Assembly: GCA_031422195.1 (NCBI GenBank) | Contig: JANOPZ010000120.1 | Location: forward strand, 1-32,162 | Direction: 5' to 3' | DNA from: JALOTE01 sp031422195 | GTDB lineage: Bacteria; Pseudomonadota; Alphaproteobacteria; Rhizobiales; Rhizobiaceae | Length of the DNA: 32,162 nt | Shown here: in pieces, positions 23,867 to 29,185 of the stretch | How the letters are laid out: every line of letters starts with the position of its first letter | How positions within the stretch are numbered: position 1 is the stretch's first letter | Notes under the pieces: model-generated | The model's input: the letters and a program-made list of their open reading frames with translations, nothing else | What the model was told of the DNA's origin: nothing | Database searches by the model: none | Program-made: the position numbers and the translations under genes

Positions 23867-24691
23867 TTATCGAAAACGGGTTAAATAGCTGTGGTCTATG
23901 CCCTGATCGCGGTGCTCGCCACCTTTTCCGGCAGCCCACCACGCACTGACTGCGCCGATTAGCAGCGAAACTGCCGTGAAAAACGCCAGTAAGATACCTG
24001 AGCGGCGGGCATTATCCGCAGCTGTGCGCATTTCAAGAAGAGTTTGTTCAACCCGGTTTGCAGCTTCAGCCTCAGGAATGCCCGCTAATGCGGAAATTTG
24101 TCCCGAAAGATAAACCTGATCAGTTTCGTTTGGCACAAGCATGACTCTGTTAAGCAAAGTTGAGGCTTGGGCTTGAGCCACCGCATCTACTGGAACCACA
24201 GCGCCAGCTATTTGCGGGCGGATCATCCGTTCAACGAAATAGGCTGTGTTTAAATCGGCTTTGCTAACCGCGGAACCCGCTGCCGTTGCAATCCAACCCG
24301 CAAAAATTGCGCTTAAGACAACGCTGACCGCCCACATAATTAGGCCGTGCGCTCCATCCCGCATTTCAACTTCAGGCTGTTTAGCATCGCCGATACGGTG
24401 CCGCATACGGCCGGTGATGTAAGCGCCCGCCATTGTGCTGGAGAGTTGAATCCACAAAGCCCACAGTGCGGTAGCAACCAAAAACATAATTGTAGCCATG
24501 CTGCTGCCGATGGCTGCTGGTACCAAAGCCAATCCTATTGCAGCTGTAAAAGCAGCGAAAATTGAAAGCAATCCAGACGAAATAGCCACACCTGCCAAAA
24601 TTGCACCCCAGTCGACGTAATTACGCGAGCCAGCTTCGATCGAAACAGGTGATGATGGTACAGTGGCCAAGGGTATGGATGTTGTGCTCAT
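23867..24691 (-). CDS. Conserved alphaproteobacterial membrane protein, function unknown
   Basis: A 274-residue protein. The N-terminal YVDWGAILAGVAISSG begins a first helix (~28-57), a second follows (~63-85), then AGAYITGRMRHR and EVEMRDGAHGL, a third helix (~113-138), a soluble helical segment (~145-238), and a last helix (~240-260). I recall similar hypothetical membrane proteins (YVDWGAILAGA... / EVEMRDGAHGLLVWA) in many Hyphomicrobiales, without assigned function. The GAGGAG ribosome site precedes the ATG. It may be the last gene of a minus-strand stress transcript that begins with the small genes at 25036 and 24816, and it is closed by the terminator at 23813-23839. Confidence 0.7.
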   Translation of the reverse strand: MSTTSIPLATVPSSPVSIEAGSRNYVDWGAILAGVAISSGLLSIFAAFTAAIGLALVPAAIGSSMATIMFLVATALWALWIQLSSTMAGAYITGRMRHRIGDAKQPEVEMRDGAHGLIMWAVSVVLSAIFAGWIATAAGSAVSKADLNTAYFVERMIRPQIAGAVVPVDAVAQAQASTLLNRVMLVPNETDQVYLSGQISALAGIPEAEAANRVEQTLLEMRTAADNARRSGILLAFFTAVSLLIGAVSAWWAAGKGGEHRDQGIDHSYLTRFR

Positions 24692-24741
24692 GGTGAGTAC
24701 TCCTCAAAAAAACGAAGTGGGATTTGAAAGGATGCGGAAGA

Positions 24742-24816
24742 TCAATTCAAACCTAGAAACGATAAAATCGCCAATACGATAACGACTAGGCCGACAAGAT
24801 AAATAATCGAGTTCAT
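24742..24816 (-). CDS. 24-residue membrane peptide
   Basis: The frame from ATG at 24816 reads MNSIIYLVGLVVIVLAILSF then LGLN, stop at 24742. AGGAG lies 8 nt upstream. It is one complete hydrophobic helix with Asn at both ends. Peptides of this form (M.xIIYIVGLVVIVLA.LSF.GL) recur in alphaproteobacterial genomes as I recall, without function. It sits between the Lys-rich gene and the 274-residue membrane protein, probably on the same transcript. Confidence 0.7.
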   Translation of the reverse strand: MNSIIYLVGLVVIVLAILSFLGLN

Positions 24817-24880
24817 TGTAATTCTCCTGGAAAAGAGGTGGGCACAAAACCGCAAAGGGGCGCTGTGCAATAAAAGTTAT

Positions 24881-25036
24881 TTAGCGCTTAGCACCCGGAT
24901 TGGGCTTTACATTCGCGCCGGATTTGCCAGCTGGTACAGTCGTCGCAACCATGTCAACGCTCGATGCTGACGTGCTGGATTTAGCAGTGTCTTTTTTGGG
25001 TTTCCCCTTGGATTCTTTTTTCTTATCTTTGGACAT
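24881..25036 (-). CDS. 51-residue Lys/Ser-rich protein
   Basis: The start at 25036 (GGAGG 7 nt upstream) is preferred over an upstream in-frame codon; the protein begins MSKDKKKESKGKPKKDTAKS and ends PNPGAKR. It is strongly basic, low-complexity and probably disordered, reminiscent of small nucleic-acid-binding or stress proteins, but no family is recognised. A near-consensus EcfG promoter (GGAAC-N16-TGTT) lies about 35 nt upstream. Confidence 0.6.
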   Translation of the reverse strand: MSKDKKKESKGKPKKDTAKSSTSASSVDMVATTVPAGKSGANVKPNPGAKR

Positions 25037-25068
25037 TTCAGCCTCCGTTAGGTGTGCATTGAGAATTA

Positions 25069-25093
25069 AACACACAAAGGCCAGTTTAGTTCC
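25069..25093 (-). promoter_or_regulatory. Near-consensus EcfG promoter
   Basis: On the minus strand GGAAC (25093-25089), 16-nt spacer and TGTT (25072-25069): one base off in the -10. It is correctly placed for the 51-residue gene and possibly the following 24-residue and 274-residue genes. Confidence 0.5.
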
Positions 25094-25142
25094 AAGGCGG
25101 GATCACAAAGCAGATCACTGTGCGGAAGCAGCCAACCGGGCC

Positions 25143-25167
25143 GGAACAATTTACAACGTCAACCGTT
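25143..25167 (+). promoter_or_regulatory. EcfG-type promoter for a 23-residue peptide
   Basis: GGAAC (25143-25147), 16-nt spacer and CGTT (25164-25167) match exactly. The next start codon in the right place is the ATG at 25203. It is divergent from the near-consensus site at 25069-25093. Confidence 0.82.
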
Positions 25168-25202
25168 GTTGTCAGGTCGCTGCAATGAGAGAAGGTGCTA
25201 AG

Positions 25203-25274
25203 ATGCGTGGAATTTTACTTTGGGTTATTGGTATTCCAATACCGGTCATCATTTTGCTTTATATCTTAAGCTGA
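25203..25274 (+). CDS. 23-residue membrane peptide under EcfG control
   Basis: The frame from ATG at 25203 reads MRGILLWVIGIPIPVIILLY then ILS, stop at 25274. It is one hydrophobic helix with a central IPIPV kink. GAAGG lies 9 nt upstream, and a perfect EcfG promoter ends 35 nt before the start. Similar very short peptides with a GIPIPxIIL core exist in other alphaproteobacteria, from memory, without known function. It converges with ecfG, whose stop lies 20 bp away. Confidence 0.7.
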   Translation: MRGILLWVIGIPIPVIILLYILS

Positions 25275-25293
25275 TGTAAAAGCGCAGCGGCTT

Positions 25294-25842
25294 TCAGGCT
25301 GAGTTTGTCGCTTCGGAAGCCGCTCGCGACTTTTTATTTGGTGTGCCTTCAATTTCACCAAGCCCCAATATTTCATTAAGGCGCAAGCGGGCCCGGCTGA
25401 CCCGGCTTTTAATGGTGCCCACGGCAACTTGGCAAATATCTGCGGCCTCCTCATAACTAAAGCCGGATGCGCCGACCAAAATGATGGCCTCTCGCTGGTC
25501 TTCCGGTAAGTGTGCAAGAGCGATTTTCATATCTGACAAGTCAAGGTGGCTGAGCTGGTTGCCTTCAACGGTAACTCTACCGGCGATTACACCTTCTGCA
25601 TCTTCTACTTCCCGTTTGCGCTTGCGGATTTGGCTATAAAACTCATTGCGTAAAATGGTATAGAGCCACGCCTTCATGTTAGTACCGGGCTCAAAACTGC
25701 CATGATGCTTCCATGCCTTCAGCATAGTCTCCTGCACAAGATCGTCAGCGCGGTCGGCTTTCATGCTGAGCGACATCCCGAAGGCACGAAGTCCAGGAAT
25801 GGCTGCGGTAAGTTCAGCAGCAAACTCTTGTGACGGGCTCAT
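25294..25842 (-). CDS. ecfG: EcfG, general stress response sigma factor
   Basis: A 182-residue ECF sigma factor. Region 2 (~15-80) has DDLVQETMLKAWKH and AWLYTILRNEFYSQIRKRKRE; region 4 (~105-160) has LPEDQREAIILVGASGFSYE and the recognition helix VGTIKSRVSRAR. These are characteristic of the EcfG (ECF15) group that directs RNA polymerase to GGAAC/CGTT promoters. It is encoded downstream of nepR with a 4-bp ATGA overlap, the usual sigma/anti-sigma arrangement, and shares the EcfG promoter at 26232-26256, implying autoregulation. In unstressed cells it is held by NepR; phosphorylated PhyR sequesters NepR and frees it. Confidence 0.96.
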   Translation of the reverse strand: MSPSQEFAAELTAAIPGLRAFGMSLSMKADRADDLVQETMLKAWKHHGSFEPGTNMKAWLYTILRNEFYSQIRKRKREVEDAEGVIAGRVTVEGNQLSHLDLSDMKIALAHLPEDQREAIILVGASGFSYEEAADICQVAVGTIKSRVSRARLRLNEILGLGEIEGTPNKKSRAASEATNSA

Positions 25843-26156
25843 TGATTTTTGCCATCATCGACTTCGCCAATATCGACTTCACCAATATCGACTTCGCCAT
25901 CATTGACTTCTCGATCATCCATTAGCAGCGCTTCATCTGACAGTTTTTTGGTAGCGCTTTGCGCCTCAAGCGCAGCCATCAAATCCATCAACCGGTCTGG
26001 AATGGGTTCGTTTATAATCTCTCCGTAATAGGCTTTGAGTTTTACCCCAAGCATATCCGGAACGGCAGAAGGCACTGGTTGATGACCGTACATGGTTTTT
26101 GCTTTGTCTTTTTGGTTTTTGTTAGCGTTTCGTCGGCTATTGGAATTTTCAGCCAT
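25839..26156 (-). CDS. nepR: NepR, anti-sigma factor of EcfG, with an acidic repeat tail
   Basis: A 105-residue protein. The conserved NepR core, LGVKLKAYYGEIINEPIPDR then LMDLMAALE (~36-64), forms the two helices that bind either EcfG or phosphorylated PhyR. The N-terminus is basic and disordered. Beyond ~residue 75 the chain is acidic and contains EVNDG, EVDIG, EVDIG, EVDDG repeats. Known NepR tails are usually short and not repetitive, so this extension is unusual. It sits upstream of ecfG (4-bp overlap) and divergent from phyR, the classic order. Confidence 0.95.
   Translation of the reverse strand: MAENSNSRRNANKNQKDKAKTMYGHQPVPSAVPDMLGVKLKAYYGEIINEPIPDRLMDLMAALEAQSATKKLSDEALLMDDREVNDGEVDIGEVDIGEVDDGKNQ
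25851..25910 (-). repeat. 15-bp tandem repeat (four units) in the nepR 3' end
   Basis: Units at 25851-25865, 25866-25880, 25881-25895 and 25896-25910 differ from one another at one to three positions (plus-strand unit 2: GCCAATATCGACTTC). The period is a multiple of three, so it expands the protein by five acidic residues per unit without breaking the frame. Confidence 0.9.
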
Positions 26157-26231
26157 TTTTCACCTTTTCACCACACGGGTGGCCGTCTGGCGATGGCAAC
26201 ATGTGATGCAGCCGGTTCGCATAGACCTGAT

Positions 26232-26256
26232 AACGTTGTTACGATAACTTGGTTCC
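26232..26256 (-). promoter_or_regulatory. EcfG-type promoter for nepR-ecfG (autoregulation)
   Basis: On the minus strand GGAAC (26256-26252), 16-nt spacer and CGTT (26235-26232) match exactly, about 76 nt before the nepR start. Autoregulation of nepR-ecfG through such a site is established in several alphaproteobacteria. Confidence 0.92.
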
Positions 26257-26277
26257 AGAAATAAAAACTTATTTATC

Positions 26278-26302
26278 GGAACTTTTTTTAATGCTGTGCA
26301 TT
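26278..26302 (+). promoter_or_regulatory. Near-consensus EcfG promoter for phyR
   Basis: GGAAC (26278-26282), a 16-nt spacer starting with seven Ts, and CATT (26299-26302) in place of CGTT. It is divergent from the nepR promoter and about 70 nt upstream of the phyR ATG. The one-base change in the -10 may make it weaker. Confidence 0.5.
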
Positions 26303-26369
26303 TGTGGTTTTATGCGGCGTATTGCGCTTGTTGCCAAATACGCTGTTTTGAGTGCGAGGGAAAAACGAT

Positions 26370-27167
26370 ATGAATTTGGCTTTATTAATTGCACCACATT
26401 TGCCGTTTTTACGGCGTTACTCACGTGCGCTGGCCGGCGATCAGCAAAGCGGTGACGCATATGTAGCGGCACTTTTGGAAGCGATTATTGCTGACCCCAG
26501 CCTCATGCAGGATGCCGAGGATGTTCGTATCGCGCTCTACCGCGATTACTGCCGGTTGTGGCAGTCAGTACCTTTGAATATGCGCAATAGCCACCACAGT
26601 GAGCCATGGGAATCTTCCGCACAAAAGCATTTGTCAGCAATTTCACCAAAAGCGCGTCAGGCTTTTTTGCTGAGTGCGCTGGAGGGCTTCAAGGCAGGTG
26701 AAATCGCCTTGATCTTGGTATGTGATGCCATCACGGTTTCACATTTGCTGGCCGAGGCGTCAGCCACCATTTCAAATCAAGTGGCCACAGATGTGATGAT
26801 CATTGAGGATGAGCCGATCATAGCGATGGACATCGAAGATATTGTGAATTCGCTGGGTCATAACGTTACAGGAATTGCCCGCACTGAAAGCCAAGCCTTA
26901 GCACTGGCCGCACAAAAGCGCCCCGGCCTTATTTTAGCTGATATTCAACTTGCCGACGGCACATCCGGAATGGATGCCGTGGCCAAAATTTTGCTTCAAA
27001 TCGATGTGCCTGTGATTTTCATTACAGCTTTTCCAGAGCGCCTTTTAACGGGCGAGCGTCCTGAGCCGACATTCCTCATCACCAAGCCATATTTGCCAGA
27101 CATGGTCAAAGCGGTGATCAGCCAGGCGTTGTTTTTTGGCACTAAAACCAAGGCTGCCGCTCAATAA
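26370..27167 (+). CDS. phyR: PhyR, anti-anti-sigma response regulator of the general stress response
   Basis: A 265-residue protein from the ATG at 26370 (GAGGG upstream; the GTG at 26352 is less likely). The N-terminal ~130 residues are a sigma-factor-like domain (LPFLRRYSRALAGDQQSGD; LSAISPKARQAFLLSALEGF) that mimics EcfG. The C-terminal receiver (~140-255) has the acidic cluster IIEDE, phosphoacceptor Asp191 (ILADIQLADGTSGM) and Lys239 (ITKPY). Phosphorylation opens the molecule so the sigma-like part binds NepR, releasing EcfG. It is divergent from nepR-ecfG, as in Methylobacterium and rhizobia. Confidence 0.96.
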   Translation: MNLALLIAPHLPFLRRYSRALAGDQQSGDAYVAALLEAIIADPSLMQDAEDVRIALYRDYCRLWQSVPLNMRNSHHSEPWESSAQKHLSAISPKARQAFLLSALEGFKAGEIALILVCDAITVSHLLAEASATISNQVATDVMIIEDEPIIAMDIEDIVNSLGHNVTGIARTESQALALAAQKRPGLILADIQLADGTSGMDAVAKILLQIDVPVIFITAFPERLLTGERPEPTFLITKPYLPDMVKAVISQALFFGTKTKAAAQ

Positions 27168-27182
27168 ATTCGGCAACTTTTT
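27155..27182 (+). terminator. Weak terminator-like hairpin at the phyR stop
   Basis: TGCCG (27155-27159) and CGGCA (27171-27175) can pair around an 11-nt loop that includes the phyR stop, followed by AC and six Ts. The stem is short, so efficiency is doubtful, but it separates phyR from the next EcfG promoter. Confidence 0.3.
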
Positions 27183-27190
27183 TGATTTCA

Positions 27191-27215
27191 GGAACCATTG
27201 TTCTTGTGCTGCGTT
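27191..27215 (+). promoter_or_regulatory. EcfG-type promoter downstream of phyR
   Basis: GGAAC (27191-27195), 16-nt spacer and CGTT (27212-27215) match exactly, 34 nt before the ATG of the 101-residue gene at 27249. Confidence 0.87.
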
Positions 27216-27248
27216 GTTTTGTACCCGCGTTATCCTCAGAAAGAGACA

Positions 27249-27554
27249 ATGATGTATTCCGCAAAAGATTATGATCAAGCGTTGCTAACGCCCGAAAGCG
27301 TTTTCGACAGTCCCATGGATATCGTAAAAACGGACTCGCTCACCCCAGAGCAGAAAATGACAGTGTTGAAGCGCTGGGAAGCCAATGCAAAAGACCTTGA
27401 AGTTGCCTCCAGCGAAAGCATGACCGGCGGGGTGCCATCGCGTTTGGTTGAAATTGGAACCGCCATTGTTGCGCTGATGGATGCCGAGCCGGTTGATGAG
27501 AACGCGCTCGTTCAAGTGCAATCCAGTTCGACGCCGACACTGACATCCAGCTAG
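27249..27554 (+). CDS. Conserved 101-residue cytosolic protein in the stress locus
   Basis: The protein begins MMYSAKDYDQALLTPESVFD and continues through SLTPEQKMTVLKRWEANAKDLE. It is predicted helical and acidic, with a Ser/Thr-rich tail. The ATG at 27249 is followed directly by a second ATG; a purine-rich AAAGAGA precedes. I recall short alphaproteobacterial proteins of the form DYD.ALLTP..VF.SP...V....L...QK..IL.RWE.DA.EL.VA.EE.M, with no assigned function, so it is probably conserved. The EcfG promoter and its position beside phyR make it a stress-regulon member. Confidence 0.72.
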   Translation: MMYSAKDYDQALLTPESVFDSPMDIVKTDSLTPEQKMTVLKRWEANAKDLEVASSESMTGGVPSRLVEIGTAIVALMDAEPVDENALVQVQSSSTPTLTSS

Positions 27555-27645
27555 GGTGCGGCCTTGCCAAGTTTCCGTTCCGCATCTGGTCTCGTTTGAG
27601 CCGCTTTTTGTCCGAAGTCTGCTGGTGATTTTCGTGCCCTGCTGA

Positions 27646-27993
27646 GTGCCGACGCCAGGTACTGTAGAACCCATTGATGTGTTTGAAGAGGGCGTTAGGC
27701 GTAAACCTACAAAACCAGAGATGACGCAAGGCCCGATGAACCATGCGCCCGTTGAAGAGGGGTTTCTGGCAGGCGGTCTGCAACGCGTTGGCTGGCACAG
27801 CGTTGAAGACATCATGGCGCTGGGCTGCGCGATGCGCGGCGAGCAACTGGCAAGGCTTAATTACGGCGTGCCAAAAGAATTGCGAAAACCTGACGGCCAT
27901 AAAATCTCGGCTTTGGCTTGGGCAAAATCCGGCACTTGGTTGGTGATTGGCACAGCAACGGGAGCCGCAGAAATCCACGCCTTTGGAAAGTGA
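27646..27993 (+). pseudogene. C-terminal remnant of a WD40-repeat protein
   Basis: From about 27728 the frame reads GPMNHAPVEEGFLAGGLQRV ... GEQLARLNYG and then KPDGHKISALAWAKSGTWLV followed by IGTATGAAEIHAF. This resembles the last two blades of ~330-residue alphaproteobacterial WD40 proteins (...DGPMGKAP...; GGAISALAWDAEG..LVFGTEDGAAGLLTL, from memory). The earlier five or so blades are missing: upstream is only the 3' end of the 101-residue gene and ~90 bp without recognisable coding sequence. The GTG at 27646 gives a 115-residue frame, so a short protein could still be made, but a lone propeller end is unlikely to fold. Confidence 0.6.
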
Positions 27994-28014
27994 TAAGCCA
28001 TGTGGTTAAATTAG

Positions 28015-28275
28015 GTAAAAACACTGATCAGCTGCGTCGAGATCGAACGCATTTGGCGCGAATGCTATCAAATACTAGGCGCAGACGTTCAAGTCTCTGT
28101 CTCTGAAATCAATTGCCCTGAGTCCGACTGCCCGCCGGTTAAAACAGTCATCATAGCGTTTAGGAAAAATGCTCCGACGCAATCTTTCACCATCCATAAG
28201 CCCTGCGCCCGTGTGACAGCACATGATATCCGTGCTGTGTTTATAACCAACACTACAAGTTTCGCGACGGGTTAG
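28015..28275 (+). pseudogene. Small protein frame (CxxxxxCPP type) lacking a start codon
   Basis: The frame opens after a TAG at 28012 and runs to TAG at 28273, giving about 86 residues including VEIERIWRECYQILGADVQV, SEINCPESDCPPVKTVIIAF and FTIHKPCARVTAHDIRAVF. The composition and Cys-Pro motif look like a real protein, and I recall similar ~90-residue alphaproteobacterial hypotheticals with a CPxxDCPPxxTV core. There is no ATG, GTG or TTG before the conserved part. An ATG at 28000 is out of frame and hits a stop after four codons, so a small indel probably destroyed the 5' end. It overlaps the convergent minus-strand gene by 23 bp. The preceding WD40 remnant suggests both decayed together. 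Confidence 0.45.
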
Positions 28276-28759
28276 ACCGTACCAGATCGTCGCTGGTGTA
28301 GTCCAAAACGCCCAGGCCAAATCCACCTATAAACGCATCCAGCGCAGCGATAAACACCCGCGGCTCCTGCCCGTTAAACAGCATCAGTGCTCCTGCATTC
28401 AGTTTGGCGCGGTGGCCTTTGCGCACCGCCACAACACAGGCCATTAAATGCCGTTCATGGTCCGAGATTTTAGCGCTGCAGTTCGGGCAAACCGGATTTG
28501 AAAACATAAATGTTTCACGCCGTGTAATGCGCATAGCGTCCAGCACCTCAACAATGCCGGTTGCAATCGCGGGCCCGTGAATTGCGCCCCAGCTGCGCTT
28601 TGCCAGCGCAAATGCTGTGGTCCAATGGCGCGTTTCAGGATCTGAAAACGCCGCAAAAAAATACCGAGATATTTGCAAAAACGCCAACTCAAACGGATCC
28701 AAACCGGCGTTCACCAGCAGCTTGCGATTACCAAACGGACCGTGATTACAGGCGCTCAT
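28253..28759 (-). CDS. Unrecognised 168-residue protein with a CxxC...HxxxH motif
   Basis: The protein has a helical N-terminal half (DPFELAFLQISRYFFAAFSD; HWTTAFALAKRSWGAIHGP) and then CPNCSAKISDHERHLMACVV, a Cys-x2-Cys followed by His residues that could bind zinc. The C-terminal part is more hydrophobic (ALDAFIGGFGLG). Its ATG overlaps the stop of the 102-residue gene upstream (ATGA), so the two are coupled. I recognise no family with confidence. It lies after the heme receptor but beyond a terminator-like hairpin, so a link to heme uptake is open. Confidence 0.65.
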   Translation of the reverse strand: MSACNHGPFGNRKLLVNAGLDPFELAFLQISRYFFAAFSDPETRHWTTAFALAKRSWGAIHGPAIATGIVEVLDAMRITRRETFMFSNPVCPNCSAKISDHERHLMACVVAVRKGHRAKLNAGALMLFNGQEPRVFIAALDAFIGGFGLGVLDYTSDDLVRSNPSRNL

Positions 28760-29064
28760 TTAGGCCCTGCCTTCACGACGCCGGCTTTGGCAGAGGAGGC
28801 AGCAAAGTCGACAATAGTGACATTTTCAGCCTGAACTTGAGATGGATCGATTGCCTTCACCGGCGCGCTCCCCGCCACGTTTTGCTGCGACGGAAACTGC
28901 ACAACATTGGCGTTTTGCAGATTTGACGCCGCAGCTTTGCACTCATGCATGAGGCGGCGGAGTTCAGGGTGCAGACCGCCTTCAAAACCAGAAGCGATAA
29001 AGTCGAGCAAGCCATAGGGTTCAATCGACAAATATTCGAAAGGTGTTTTGTCGTAATCAGCCAA
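28756..29064 (-). CDS. Unrecognised 102-residue protein
   Basis: The frame starts with TTG at 29064 (AAGGG 10 nt upstream); no in-frame ATG is available before the conserved-looking part, which reads DYDKTPFEYLSIEPYGLLDF. The N-terminal half is helical, and a Val/Ala/Gln-rich, probably flexible, tail ends KAGVVKAGPK. There is no signal peptide or membrane segment. It is coupled by ATGA to the 168-residue gene. The pair may form a small complex; function unknown. Confidence 0.6.
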   Translation of the reverse strand: MADYDKTPFEYLSIEPYGLLDFIASGFEGGLHPELRRLMHECKAAASNLQNANVVQFPSQQNVAGSAPVKAIDPSQVQAENVTIVDFAASSAKAGVVKAGPK

Positions 29065-29115
29065 TTCATTTATGCCCTTATGTTGGCCGGAAAATACGGC
29101 TCTGAATAGACAATC

Positions 29116-29138
29116 AAACCCGCGGCGTTCGCGGGTTT
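29116..29138 (-). terminator. 9-bp hairpin after the heme receptor gene
   Basis: AAACCCGCG (29116-29124) pairs perfectly with CGCGGGTTT (29130-29138) around GCGTT. In the minus direction it lies 48 bp after the receptor stop and ends TTTGATTGTC, a short U-run. It separates the receptor from the 102-residue gene and may terminate partially. A second, imperfect hairpin (GGCGG/CCGCC) overlaps at 29140-29170. Confidence 0.55.
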
Positions 29139-29185
29139 ACCGGCGGCCGATATTTTTGCGCCCGCCGGGTATTGTTCATCATCCC

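Noticed and set aside
27285..27978. Long minus-strand open frames (176 and 212 residues) opposite the 101-residue gene and WD40 remnant
   Set aside because: Compositions are Arg/Cys/His-rich as expected from reverse reading, and the plus strand carries better supported genes with a promoter.
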